From Myxococcota bacterium (GTDB lineage: Bacteria > Myxococcota_A > Polyangia > Palsa-1104 > JAEUJZ01): a stretch of 61,474 nucleotides of DNA. The stretch is from contig JANWXW010000141.1 of the NCBI GenBank assembly GCA_025057315.1, forward strand, positions 1-61,474, in the 5' to 3' direction. The notes beneath the pieces were generated by a model. That model had not been told where the DNA came from. It searched no databases and saw only the letters and a list, made by a program, of their open reading frames with translations. This document shows positions 1 to 8,269 of this stretch, one piece after another (within the stretch, counting starts at the first letter, position 1; every line of letters begins with the position of its first letter). A program made the position numbers and the translations under genes.

Positions 1-234
1 TCCATCCAGCGCCCAGGAGACATCCGAGCCCCAGGTACCATCCAGCGCCCAGGAGACATCCGAGCCCCAGGTACCATCCAGCGCCCAGGAGACATCCGAG
101 CCCCAGGTACCATCCAGACCCCAGGTACCATCCAACAGCCAGGCTCCATCCAACAGCCAGGCTCCATCCAACAGCCAGGTACCATCCAACAGCCAGGCTC
201 CATCCAGCGCCCAGGGGACATCCGGACCGTGGGG
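1..234 (+). repeat. 18-bp in-frame tandem repeat coding hexapeptides
   Basis: Thirteen 18-bp units lie head to tail. Units 1-6 form three nearly identical 36-bp super-units (1-36, 37-72, 73-108), which points to recent duplication. Units 7-12 vary mainly at the fourth codon. The unit length is a multiple of three and the frame stays open, so this is coding repeat expansion. The array continues beyond the left edge. Confidence 0.9.
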
Positions 235-369
235 ACCATGCGCAGCGCCGTGGGGGAATTCCAGCGGCCCGGCACGTTCCGCCAGGGCGGGGAGGTCCGC
301 AAGCCGGGCGCGTTGCAGCAGATAGGCGACTTCCAGCGTCCGGGCCACTTCCCGCGCCTCAGCCACTAG
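1..369 (+). CDS. Hexapeptide-repeat protein, C-terminal part (5' end outside window)
   Basis: An open frame runs from the first base to a TAG at 367-369 (122 residues visible, no start in the window). Its first 72 residues are twelve perfect hexapeptides of the form [S/T/D]-I-[Q/R]-x-P-G (for example TIQRPG, DIRAPG, SIQQPG). Degenerate units follow (DIRTVG, EFQRPG, TFRQGG, EVRKPG, DFQRPG) up to the C-terminal RLSH. The six-residue period with Ile at position 2 and Pro-Gly at 5-6 suggests strand-turn units, possibly a beta-solenoid or an extended stalk; this is inference. I do not recognise the family. No signal peptide or anchor is visible in the part present. The stop lies 37 bp upstream of the DUF4266 gene, so the genes could be cotranscribed, but a functional link is unproven. 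Confidence 0.75.
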   Translation, partial: SIQRPGDIRAPGTIQRPGDIRAPGTIQRPGDIRAPGTIQTPGTIQQPGSIQQPGSIQQPGTIQQPGSIQRPGDIRTVGTMRSAVGEFQRPGTFRQGGEVRKPGALQQIGDFQRPGHFPRLSH

Positions 370-406
370 CCGCCGGCCCCTCTGTCCAATCCCCCCCGTC
401 TGTGGT

Positions 407-631
407 ATGGCTGGGCTTCGGATGCTTCGGCCGTTGCTGTGCCTGCTGCTTGCCGTGGGGGGGGGCTGCGTCCGCGTCAAGCCCTACCAGCGAGAACACC
501 TCGCCGAGCGCTGCATGACGCCCTTTGGCGACAGCAGCGAGACCAAGTTCCGGGCCCACTGGGAGGGCTCGCGGACCGCCCTGGAGGGCGGCTACTGCGC
601 AGCGGCCGGTGGCGGCTGCGGGTGCAACTGA
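407..631 (+). CDS. DUF4266 small lipoprotein
   Basis: This encodes 74 residues with a short hydrophobic signal ending at a lipobox-like GGGC (Cys21 counted from 407), then a small polar domain that ends in GGGCGCN. The Gly/Cys C-terminus and a VKPYQR segment just after the lipid Cys are hallmarks of DUF4266 proteins. This family usually sits directly before a DUF3570 gene, often with ApbE (flavin transferase) and thioredoxin-like genes, and the DUF3570 partner follows here 13 bp later. ATG 422 is an alternative start that gives a tighter signal peptide. The function is unknown; a periplasmic role, possibly in redox or flavin modification, is only inferred from the usual neighbours. Confidence 0.85.
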   Translation: MAGLRMLRPLLCLLLAVGGGCVRVKPYQREHLAERCMTPFGDSSETKFRAHWEGSRTALEGGYCAAAGGGCGCN

Positions 632-644
632 TCCTGACGAGCCC

Positions 645-1889
645 GTGACCCTCTCTGCCCTCGCTTCAAGAATCGTAGCGGCCGGCCTTGTTGGGGTGAC
701 CCTGTGTGCGCCGGTCAGGGCCGAGGTCATCCCGCAAAACCCTGGTGGTGAGTTGATTGTGCGCGGCAACTACTGGCGGGACCGCAATACCCGCGTGCTC
801 AACCCCACCATCGATGTTCGCCGCGAGCTGCCCAGCGGCATGAGCGTGGGCGCGCACTATGTCCTCGACGCCATCACCTCGGCCTCTGTGGCAGCTGGCG
901 TCACCGCCGACCAGCCCTTTACCGAGCTGCGCCATGAGGCCGGCTTTCGCACCGAGGTGCCGCTGTCGCGCAAGGTCCGCATCTCGGGCAGCTACAGCTA
1001 CTCCAGCGAGAGCGACTACTGGGCACACAACCTCGGGCTACGCCTCAAGCTCAGCCTAGCCCGCGACCATACTGGCCTTCTGCTCGGTGCTGACTATGGC
1101 CACAACACGGCGGGCAAGCGTCTGGGCCCCACCGGCTATCTCCTGCAAGGCGAGATGCACAACATCCACCTGCTGGCCTGCGGCTCCCAGGTGCTCTCGC
1201 CCACCCTGCTGGGCACGGTGGGCTATGAGATCACTGTGCAGCGAGGCTTTCTGGAGAACCCCTATCGCCCGGTCTTCGTCGGCACCGAGCGGCGAGAAGT
1301 GGAGGTGTTGCCCGAGCTGCGCATTCGCCACGCGCTCAGCCTGGCTCTGCACGGCATGGCACTGGTTCAGCATGGCCTGCTGCGCCATGTGACCTTCCGT
1401 CCTTCCTTTCGCTTGTACGCCGACTCCTGGGGCATCCGGGGCGCCTCCCCCGAGCTGAGCACCTCCCTGGCCCTGCCCCCCCTCGAGCTGCGCCTTCTTG
1501 TTGGCTACTATGGACAGGTGGGTGCTGACTTTTATCGTGCCGAGGGCACCTGCCGCAATGTGTTCCCCGATGCCCCCTGCTACACCGAGCCGGTGCTCTT
1601 CCATGGTGATCTGGTTTACACCTCGGATGTCAAGCTGGGCCCTTACTCTACCGGCACGATGGAGCTGCAGCTCAAGCTCCGGCTGACCTTGCTGTCCGAG
1701 CTGCCCCACGTGGGGGCCCTGCTGGGTCGAACCGTTGCGGAGGTGACAGCGGGGATGTGGCTCGCCGACCGTGGTCCGGGCTGGCAGTTCAATATCCCCC
1801 TGCGGTGGGGTGACCCGTGGGCCCCTGCAGGCTGCTCGTTGTCCTGCGGTGCCTTCTATGGAAACCTGGGCTTTTACATTCCCCTGTAG
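645..1889 (+). CDS. DUF3570 outer-membrane beta-barrel-like protein
   Basis: The protein is 414 residues from GTG 645, chosen because it opens with a signal peptide (hydrophobic ALASRIVAAGLVGVTL, then APVRA before the mature EVIPQNP) and lies 13 bp after the DUF4266 stop. The same frame continues upstream to 525, but that part would overlap the DUF4266 gene. The mature protein alternates hydrophobic and polar residues, is rich in Tyr/Gly/Leu and ends in an aromatic strand (NLGFYIPL), as expected of an outer-membrane barrel. DUF3570 is the established partner of DUF4266. Substrate or role is not known. Confidence 0.85.
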   Translation: MTLSALASRIVAAGLVGVTLCAPVRAEVIPQNPGGELIVRGNYWRDRNTRVLNPTIDVRRELPSGMSVGAHYVLDAITSASVAAGVTADQPFTELRHEAGFRTEVPLSRKVRISGSYSYSSESDYWAHNLGLRLKLSLARDHTGLLLGADYGHNTAGKRLGPTGYLLQGEMHNIHLLACGSQVLSPTLLGTVGYEITVQRGFLENPYRPVFVGTERREVEVLPELRIRHALSLALHGMALVQHGLLRHVTFRPSFRLYADSWGIRGASPELSTSLALPPLELRLLVGYYGQVGADFYRAEGTCRNVFPDAPCYTEPVLFHGDLVYTSDVKLGPYSTGTMELQLKLRLTLLSELPHVGALLGRTVAEVTAGMWLADRGPGWQFNIPLRWGDPWAPAGCSLSCGAFYGNLGFYIPL

Positions 1890-1919
1890 CCTCCGCATTT
1901 CCCTGTAGCCTCCGCTTCC
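1882..1919 (+). repeat. 19-bp direct duplication across the DUF3570 stop
   Basis: A 15-bp perfect copy (CCCTGTAGCCTCCGC) occurs at 1882-1896 and again at 1901-1915, with a 19-bp period. The first copy contains the stop codon of the DUF3570 gene; the second lies just downstream. It looks like a small slippage or duplication scar. Confidence 0.8.
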
Positions 1920-2295
1920 GCTCAAAGATGGCTAGCCTGGCGTCGTCACCCGGCGCAAGGAGGCTCCCCTAGGAGGCCAGCGTTCGCCTGCGCTTGGTGC
2001 TGCCTGTTCCCGTCTTGCTTGGCTGTTCACTCTGCACTGGTGCCCCAGCGAGGCAATCGGGATCTTCCCCGCCGAAGCTGTGGTAAAGACCGCGGGCGCT
2101 GCGGCTGCGGCCCAGTTCTGCGCCCGCACCCTCAGCGGACCTAACGCGCAGTGCCGCCTATTTGTGGGAACACAGCCTGCTTGGGCTACGTTGCAGATGG
2201 GCTGTCTATGCCTTGTCCAGCCTGAACCGAGGCAGCACGCTGCGGGTCAGCTGTGGCCACAGCGGTCACGCCGCCCAGGGAATCAGGGATGATAA
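1916..2295. other. Gap of about 380 bp without a supportable gene
   Basis: Between the DUF3570 gene and gshB there are only short open frames on both strands without signal peptide, motif or convincing ribosome binding site. The + frame ending at 2311 is open from 2087 but has no good start. No tRNA-like fold or obvious terminator hairpin was seen. It may hold a decayed gene, or a terminator I could not recognise by eye. Confidence 0.5.
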
Positions 2296-3252
2296 CTACT
2301 CTATCGAGTGAGCCTCCAGCCAGTCCATGATCTGGTCTTCCAGGCGGATGCCGTAGAGCGCGTCGATGGCCTGCACCCCAGTGGGTGAGGTGACATTGAT
2401 CTCGGTGAGGTAACCGTCGATGACGTCGATGCCAACGAAGTGCAGCCCGTCCTGCCGCAAGCGCGGGGCCAGGCGCGCGCAGATTGTGCGCTCCCGGTCG
2501 GACAGCTCGGTGCGATGGCCGGTGCCGCCGATGTGAAGGTTGCCGCGGATGTCTCGCCCCGCTGGCACGCGCAGCAGTGCCCCGATGGGCTGACCGTCCA
2601 GAAGCAAGATGCGCTTGTCCCCCTTGAGCCCCTCGGGCAGGTAGCGCTGGGCCATGACCAGGCGCCTCCCCTGGTTCGTGGAAGTTTCCAGGATCACGTT
2701 CAGGTTGCGATCGTCGGCGTGGAGGTAGAAGACCCCGGCCCCACCGAAGCCGTCCAGGGGCTTGATCACCATCTGGCCGCCTTGCTCCTCGAGAAAGCGG
2801 CGCAGACGCGCGATGTCGCTGGTGACGATGGTTGGCACCAGCAGCTCCGGGAAGTGGAAGATATACAGTTTTTCGTTGGCCTCTCGCAGCCCGCGCGGGT
2901 CGTTGATCAGCAGCGTCCGCCCTCGCGCTCGCTCCAGGATCTGCGTGCTGTGGTGGTAGGCGGCATCATAGGGTGGGTCCTTCCGCATGAGCACGACGCC
3001 AAAGTGTGCCAGAGCGTGCGGTTCCCTCTCTTGCTGCAGATGCAGCGCAGGCCGCTGCTGCCGGTTGACTGCCTGAACCCAGCGCACATCTGCACCAGGC
3101 TCATCGCCGTGCAACCACAACTCATGGAGCTCGCACACCGCCGCCTCGTGTCCTCTTCGTAGCGCGGCATCCAGAATGGCCACGGTTGTGTCGGAAGTGG
3201 GTCTAAGGAGTTCGGGCGGGTCGACGATCGCAAGCAGTCGCATATCACGCAT
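2296..3252 (-). CDS. gshB: Glutathione synthetase (ATP-grasp)
   Basis: This is 318 residues, close to the family's roughly 315. It catalyses the ATP-dependent joining of gamma-glutamylcysteine and glycine in the cytoplasm. The N-terminal AIVDPPE matches the GshB opening. The ATP-grasp core is visible as VIKPLDGFGGAGVF, KGDKRILLLDGQPIGALLR and HFVGIDVIDGYLTEINVTSPTG, the last carrying the metal/ATP ligands. The frame is open to 3318, but alignment with known GshB starts argues for ATG 3252 or 3243. Neither has a strong Shine-Dalgarno. It is transcribed divergently from the asparagine synthase gene at 3394. Confidence 0.93.
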   Translation of the reverse strand: MRDMRLLAIVDPPELLRPTSDTTVAILDAALRRGHEAAVCELHELWLHGDEPGADVRWVQAVNRQQRPALHLQQEREPHALAHFGVVLMRKDPPYDAAYHHSTQILERARGRTLLINDPRGLREANEKLYIFHFPELLVPTIVTSDIARLRRFLEEQGGQMVIKPLDGFGGAGVFYLHADDRNLNVILETSTNQGRRLVMAQRYLPEGLKGDKRILLLDGQPIGALLRVPAGRDIRGNLHIGGTGHRTELSDRERTICARLAPRLRQDGLHFVGIDVIDGYLTEINVTSPTGVQAIDALYGIRLEDQIMDWLEAHSIE

Positions 3253-3393
3253 GGTATCAGAGCCAGCCGCAGCGGCAAGCGCGCAGGTTCTGCTCGGCAA
3301 GGAAATTTTTGCCTCCACGGCGTATACAAAAAGTAGAAGACGGACACAAAAATCTGGACATCCCCTGGGGAAAATTTGCTACCACGAAGCAAC
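3253..3393. promoter_or_regulatory. Divergent intergenic region between gshB and asnB
   Basis: This 141-bp region is clearly richer in A/T than its surroundings and must hold promoters for both flanking genes. It contains GTATACAAAAAG around 3323-3334 as a possible -10-like element, and an 11-bp perfect dyad TCCCCTGGGGA at 3361-3371, 22 bp before the asnB start. The dyad could be an operator; this is inference only. Confidence 0.4.
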
Positions 3394-5211
3394 ATGTGTG
3401 GCATTGCAGGCAGGGTCCGTTACGATCGCAGCGAATGCAGCGAGGTGCTGCAACGCATGGCGCAGCGGTTGCGCCACCGCGGCCCTGATCACATGGCGGT
3501 TGTGGATCTGGACGGTGTGGCGGCACTGGCCCACACACGGCTGGCCATCATCGACCTGTCGCCGCTGGGCAACCAGCCCATGACCGACGAGAGCGGCCGC
3601 TATACAATTAGCTACAATGGGGAAGTTTATAACTTCCAACAGCTCCGCCGCGAGCTACAGGCCGCTGGGTATCGCTTCCGCAGCCAGTCGGACACCGAGG
3701 TGGTGCTCTGCGCCTACGTCCACCTGGGGCCGCGGGCCTTCGAGCGGTTTGACGGCATGTTTGCGCTGGCCATCTGGGACCGGAAGGAACGCGAGCTGGT
3801 GCTGGCCCGCGACCGGTTCGGCGAAAAACCGCTCTACTATTACCTTGGTCCCGACGGAGCGCTGACCTTTGCCTCAGAGGTCCATGCGCTGCTGAGCGAT
3901 GAGACCATCGCCCGCGCTGCGCGTCCATCGGTGGCTGGCCTGACACATTACTTTGCACTCGGCTACACCCTGGCGCCGCTTACTCTGTATCAGGGCATCG
4001 CCAAGCTAGAGCCGGCCACGTACTTGCGTTTCCGCGACGGTCGCATCAGGGAAAAGAGACGCTACTGGGAGTATCGCGATTGCTTCGTGCCACGCCGGGC
4101 GGAGCCGGTGCGGGAGGTTGCGGCACAGCTGCTGCATCTGCTCGATCGGGCTGTCCAGGAACGTCTGGTCAGCGACGTGCCCATCGGGGCATTCCTGTCG
4201 GGCGGGGTAGACTCCAGCGGCGTCGTCGCCCTGGCGCGGCGGCATTTGCCGTACGAGCTGCATACCTTCACCATTGGCTTCCCAGAGCGCAGCTACGACG
4301 AGGCCAGCGATGCGCAGCGGGTGGCCGATCACCTGCGCACGGTGCACCACGAGCGGACCCTGCGCCTGCGCGAAAGAGGCCGCATCAGCAGCGCCATCGA
4401 CCGCGCCATCGCCGCCTACGATGAGCCCTTCTCAGATACCTCGCTGATCCCGACAGTGGAAGTTTCGCGGAGCGCGGCTCGCTTCGTCAAGGTCGTGCTC
4501 TCTGGCGATGGTGCCGATGAGCTGCTCGCCGGCTACCCCACCTACCAGGCCGATCGGCTGATGGTGCACGCGGCGCGCATCCCGTCGCGGGTTCGGGCCA
4601 TGGCTGCGGCCGTGCTAGCGCGGATGCCGCAGAGCGGGCGCAGACGTATGGGGATCGGGCTGAAGCTGCGGCGGCTCGGGCGAGGGCTTGCCGCCGACCC
4701 GCGCTATGCCCACTACGCCTGGCGCGAACTTCACAGCGAGCAGGAGCGCATCGCGCTCATTGGCAGCGAGCATGCCGAGGAGGTGCGCGCCAGCCATCCG
4801 TTCTTCGTGTTTCAACGCTACTACGACGAGGTGGCGGAGCTGGACTGGCTCTCGCAGCACCTATACGTGGACAGCAAGACCTGGCTGCCAGATGACATCC
4901 TGGTCAAGGTGGACCGGGCCACCATGGCCGCCTCCATCGAGGCGCGCGCGCCCTACCTGGATGTGGAGCTGGCGGCGTTTGCAGCCTCCATCCCGGCTCA
5001 CCTCAAGGTGCGCGGCATGCAGGGCAAGGTTATCCTCAAGGAGGCCCTCAAGTCGCTGCTACCACGGGAGACGCTCCGTAAGCGCAAGGCCGGGTTCAAC
5101 GCGCCGATTGGTGCTGCGCTCTGCCAAGATTGGGTGGACGAATTCCGCATGTTTAACCGTTATGTTGCCATGCAGTGGGGCCTGTTGCGGCCCCAGCAGG
5201 AGTGGGCCTAA
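3394..5211 (+). CDS. asnB: Asparagine synthase (glutamine-hydrolysing) family amidotransferase
   Basis: This is a 605-residue class II amidotransferase. The start is ATG 3394, because Cys2 (MCGIAG) must become the N-terminal nucleophile; the frame extends six codons further upstream. The N-terminal glutaminase domain has RHRGPD and NGEVYN, and the C-terminal synthetase domain has the PP-loop SGGVDSS at residues 269-275 and SGDGADELLAGYPTY. The family makes asparagine from aspartate. In polysaccharide loci, paralogues amidate sugar carboxylates (WbpS-type). The next gene is a glycosyltransferase 2 bp downstream and a second paralogue lies at 13343, which favours a glycan role for at least one of them. 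Confidence 0.9.
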   Translation: MCGIAGRVRYDRSECSEVLQRMAQRLRHRGPDHMAVVDLDGVAALAHTRLAIIDLSPLGNQPMTDESGRYTISYNGEVYNFQQLRRELQAAGYRFRSQSDTEVVLCAYVHLGPRAFERFDGMFALAIWDRKERELVLARDRFGEKPLYYYLGPDGALTFASEVHALLSDETIARAARPSVAGLTHYFALGYTLAPLTLYQGIAKLEPATYLRFRDGRIREKRRYWEYRDCFVPRRAEPVREVAAQLLHLLDRAVQERLVSDVPIGAFLSGGVDSSGVVALARRHLPYELHTFTIGFPERSYDEASDAQRVADHLRTVHHERTLRLRERGRISSAIDRAIAAYDEPFSDTSLIPTVEVSRSAARFVKVVLSGDGADELLAGYPTYQADRLMVHAARIPSRVRAMAAAVLARMPQSGRRRMGIGLKLRRLGRGLAADPRYAHYAWRELHSEQERIALIGSEHAEEVRASHPFFVFQRYYDEVAELDWLSQHLYVDSKTWLPDDILVKVDRATMAASIEARAPYLDVELAAFAASIPAHLKVRGMQGKVILKEALKSLLPRETLRKRKAGFNAPIGAALCQDWVDEFRMFNRYVAMQWGLLRPQQEWA

Positions 5212-5213
5212 TT

Positions 5214-6272
5214 ATGCTATCTGTCATCATCCCGGCTAGGAATGAGGAGCAGGCCATTCGGCCTACAATCGAAACCATTCGCCAAGTGCTACAGCGCGAT
5301 GGCATCGCGCACGAGATCATCGTCATCAACGATGGCTCTACTGATCGAACGGGTGAATTGGCCGTTGCTTGTGGCGCCACCGTGTTGCACCACCCTACTG
5401 CTGGTGGCTATGGCCGTTCGCTCAAGGACGGCATTGTCCGTGCGCGTTATGATCTTATCGCCATCACCGACGCAGATGGTACCTACCCCAGCCACCGTTT
5501 GCCGGAACTGTACCGCCTGGTGGCCGAGGGCGGCTACGACATGGCCGTCGGCGCACGCACAGGACGCGAGTACCGCGGCTCGTTTCTCAAGATGCCGGCG
5601 CGGCGTGTCTTTCTGTGGCTCAGCGAGTATGCGACCGGACAGCGCATCGCCGATATCAACAGCGGCCTGCGCGTCTTCCGCAAGGAGCTGCCGCTGCGCT
5701 ATATGCATACCATCAGCGATGGCTTCAGCTTCACCACGACGATCACCCTGGCCGCACTGCTGAATGGCTACTTTGTGTGCTATCTTCCCATTGAGTACTA
5801 CAAGCGCGTGGGCCGCTCCCACGTCCGCTACTTCAAGGACAGCCTGCGCTGCTTGCAGATCATCGTCGAGAACATCCTCTATTACAACCCGCTGAAGCTG
5901 TTCCTGTTGATGGTCAACGTCCTGCTGCTCTCGGCAGTGCTGGCCGCGCTGGGGTGCCTGCTGCTGCCGGGCAACCGGGCCAGCATGCTATGCGGCGCCC
6001 TAGCTGCCAGCTGCTTCGCAGCCGCGTTTGTTGTCTCAGCGGTGGGTCTGCACGCGGACTTGAGTCGCATGGTGCGCTCGGCGCGCGACCGGGCTCCGCT
6101 GTCGCGGGCAGACCAGAGACCAGCTGACTCGCCCCCAGCGCGTCCGCCAGTGCCCGCGCTGGCAGCCCATGCCGAGGTCTCTACCTACGGGGTGCCGCTG
6201 TATCGGACCCCCAGTGCCGGAACCAGCCCGGTTGGGCCGGGCCTGGGCGGGCCGTCCGCCGAGAGCAGCTGA
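5214..6272 (+). CDS. Family 2 glycosyltransferase, DPM1/polyprenyl-phosphate type
   Basis: The protein has 352 residues from ATG 5214, 2 bp after asnB, with AGGAG about 12 nt upstream. The GT-A fold is clear: SVIIPARNEE at the N-terminus, INDGSTDRT, and the metal-binding ITDADGTYP. TDINSGLR-like IADINSGLRVF and the RVGRSHVRYFKDSLRC segment are typical of dolichyl/polyprenyl-phosphate sugar transferases. Two membrane segments follow (about residues 222-245 and 252-275), then a Pro/Ala/Arg-rich tail of about 75 residues that looks disordered and is unusual for the family. It probably loads a sugar on undecaprenyl phosphate or extends a lipid-linked glycan at the inner membrane. Confidence 0.9.
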   Translation: MLSVIIPARNEEQAIRPTIETIRQVLQRDGIAHEIIVINDGSTDRTGELAVACGATVLHHPTAGGYGRSLKDGIVRARYDLIAITDADGTYPSHRLPELYRLVAEGGYDMAVGARTGREYRGSFLKMPARRVFLWLSEYATGQRIADINSGLRVFRKELPLRYMHTISDGFSFTTTITLAALLNGYFVCYLPIEYYKRVGRSHVRYFKDSLRCLQIIVENILYYNPLKLFLLMVNVLLLSAVLAALGCLLLPGNRASMLCGALAASCFAAAFVVSAVGLHADLSRMVRSARDRAPLSRADQRPADSPPARPPVPALAAHAEVSTYGVPLYRTPSAGTSPVGPGLGGPSAESS

Positions 6273-6278
6273 CCACCT

Positions 6279-7469
6279 TCAGTCGCGCTCGGGACCATCG
6301 CGAAGGGTATCTAGCACCAGGTCCAGCAAGCCGCTGTGATGGACTGCGAGGTAGCCAAGGGCCAGCCCAGCGAGTGACCGAACCACCACCCCCGCGATCA
6401 GATCCACCGCCCGGCGCCACAGAGGTCCGGTGGGTCCAGCCCGACGCGCGGCGGCTCCGCCCAACCAGACCAGCACTGCCCCGCCCAGCACCAGCCGCAG
6501 CACGGCCCGCAGGATCGGCCCGCCGCCACCCAGCGCGGCCACCATCACCAAAAACAGCCCCACCGGTAGGTAATACCAAAGTTCCCAGGGCGGCCGCAGA
6601 ACTTCCCGGCGAGCGCGCAGGAGCAAACCCAACGCCACAGCCCCCAGATAGATGGCCGCCGCGGTCCCCAGCCACATGCGCAGACGCAAGCGGGCGGTCT
6701 GCTGGAGCCCCTGCTCCGAGGCCGCGATCCAGATCGGCCCCCCGTAGCCTGCCAGCGCCGCAAAGTGCGCCCGGGCCCTGCGGTAGTCGCCACGCCGCAG
6801 GGCCATCTGGCCAAGGAGCTGCTCGGCCCGCGGTGCCCATTCCCCCGTCGGCCGTTGGACGAGCAGCTCCCTGAGCACGGTCTCGGCCTCGTCCAGTCGC
6901 CCCGCCTGCTCCAGTGCGCTCCCCAGGACGTAGCGCGCCTGGTCGGCCAGCGCAAACTCGGGGTGCTGACGAAGCAGGCGCTGCAGACGCTCGATGGCGT
7001 CGGGCTCGCGCAAGCGCCGCAGGATGTCCTGTAGCTCCAGGTAGGGGCCAGCCCCTGTGCGCAGGCCAGCGCGCAGCGCCGCCACGCGTCCCTGCGCCCT
7101 GCGGGTGAGCCGGCTGTCGGGGTGGCGCTCCAGCAACTCGGCATAGAGCCGCAGCGCGGCTTCCGGGTCGCCCAGTTGCTCCTCGTACAGCTGCGCTGCC
7201 TCAAAGAGCGCCTCTGGCGCGACGTCGTCCTCCGGATGTTCGTGGCCCAGTTCGACCAGGGCCTGAGCGGCCTCACGAGCCTGGCCGGCGCGCAGCAGCT
7301 GCAGCGCCGCATCAAAGCGCTGCTGTGCCTGCTGCTCTCCATCGTCCATTTCGGCCTGCAGCACGTGCCCGCGCCCCCTCGGAGCAGCCGATGGACCGGG
7401 CTGCGCCTCCTCGGCACCAAGCAGCCCCAGCAGAACCAGCGCCGCCGCGCACCCAGTGGGCGGAACCAT
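6279..7469 (-). CDS. TPR-repeat membrane protein
   Basis: This is 396 residues from ATG 7469 (a GTG at 7475 is the alternative). An N-terminal signal-like stretch (CAAALVLLGLLGAEEAQ) is followed by about five TPR-like helical repeats (residues 45-245, with units such as FDAALQLLRAGQAREAAQAL and DPEAALRLYAELLERHPDS). Four or five hydrophobic segments fill the C-terminal 150 residues. The TPRs are therefore probably periplasmic and anchored by a multi-pass C-terminus. It converges with the glycosyltransferase gene with only 6 bp between stops. The role is unknown; an assembly or scaffolding function would suit the locus. Confidence 0.75.
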   Translation of the reverse strand: MVPPTGCAAALVLLGLLGAEEAQPGPSAAPRGRGHVLQAEMDDGEQQAQQRFDAALQLLRAGQAREAAQALVELGHEHPEDDVAPEALFEAAQLYEEQLGDPEAALRLYAELLERHPDSRLTRRAQGRVAALRAGLRTGAGPYLELQDILRRLREPDAIERLQRLLRQHPEFALADQARYVLGSALEQAGRLDEAETVLRELLVQRPTGEWAPRAEQLLGQMALRRGDYRRARAHFAALAGYGGPIWIAASEQGLQQTARLRLRMWLGTAAAIYLGAVALGLLLRARREVLRPPWELWYYLPVGLFLVMVAALGGGGPILRAVLRLVLGGAVLVWLGGAAARRAGPTGPLWRRAVDLIAGVVVRSLAGLALGYLAVHHSGLLDLVLDTLRDGPERD

Positions 7470-7546
7470 GAACACACGCTACCATAAAGGCGCGCGCTCC
7501 CCTCAAGACGACCCGCAACGGCACCGAAGTCAGGAAAGCAGAACCC

Positions 7547-8269
7547 ATGAGGACGCACACGCGAAGGTGGCTCAAGGCCGAACTACACGCCCACTGCAGC
7601 CTCGACCCCACTGACTACAAGATCTGTCCCCAGAGCGCGGAGGAGCTGTGCGCCGAGGCAGCGCGGCTGGGCTACGACGTGCTTGCCATCACCTGTCACA
7701 ATCTGGATGTATGGACGCCAGACCTAGCAGACTATGCGCGCAGCCTCGGCCTAACGCTGGTGCCGGGCATGGAGGTGTCGGTAGAAGGGGTGCGGCATGC
7801 GCTGGTGTACAATTTTCGCTCGCCCGCCGAGGAGCTCAATACTCTGGACAAGATCCGGGCACGCGCGCGCGCAGACACGCTCGTCGTGGCGCCTCATCCG
7901 TACTTTCCCTCTGAGATCTGTTTGGGCGACCTGCTGGCGCGCCACATTGATGTCTTCGATGCGATTGAGGTGTCTGGCTTTTACGGCCGCGGCGTCGACT
8001 TTAACCGCCGCGCCCGTGCTGTGGCTCGCGCTCATCGCAAGCCGCTCATCGGCAACGGCGATGTGCACCTCATGTGGCAGCTCGGCCGCACCTTCACCTG
8101 GATTTACGCCGAGCCGACGGTCGAGAGCATCCTGCAGGCCATCAAGCAGGGCCAGGTGCGCATCGAAACCCGGCCCTACCCCTACTGGGACCTGTTCCGT
8201 TTTGTGGCCACCACCACCTGGCGGGAAGCATTCCCGCTGCGGTCGGCTCCCGAACACCCGCCTATGTGA
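7547..8269 (+). CDS. PHP-domain metal-dependent phosphoesterase
   Basis: This is a 240-residue protein with the PHP metal-binding motifs: HAHC (His14, His16), ITCHN, the Glu of PGMEVS, VAPHPYF and GNGDVH. Stand-alone PHP proteins of this size hydrolyse phosphoesters (histidinol-phosphatase, nucleotide 3',5'-phosphatase or phosphotyrosine types); the substrate here cannot be read from sequence. A Shine-Dalgarno-like AGGAAAG lies upstream. Its 3' end overlaps the convergent oxidoreductase gene by 8 bp. Location in a glycan cluster allows a phosphosugar or CpsB-like role, but that is inference. Confidence 0.85.
   Translation: MRTHTRRWLKAELHAHCSLDPTDYKICPQSAEELCAEAARLGYDVLAITCHNLDVWTPDLADYARSLGLTLVPGMEVSVEGVRHALVYNFRSPAEELNTLDKIRARARADTLVVAPHPYFPSEICLGDLLARHIDVFDAIEVSGFYGRGVDFNRRARAVARAHRKPLIGNGDVHLMWQLGRTFTWIYAEPTVESILQAIKQGQVRIETRPYPYWDLFRFVATTTWREAFPLRSAPEHPPM

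Noticed and set aside
1..234. Possible CRISPR-like or non-coding tandem array
   Set aside because: Units are 18 bp without spacers, keep one open frame and translate to a regular hexapeptide, so they are coding repeats.
1056..1925. 289-codon antisense frame over the DUF3570 gene
   Set aside because: A high-GC shadow frame; the + strand protein has a signal peptide, barrel features and a conserved partner.
2080..2292. 70-codon + strand frame in the gap before gshB
   Set aside because: No ribosome site, no recognisable motif and odd composition; not enough support for a gene.
3361..3371. Terminator hairpin before asnB
   Set aside because: The TCCCCTGGGGA dyad has no loop space and lies between divergent genes, so it is not a plausible terminator.
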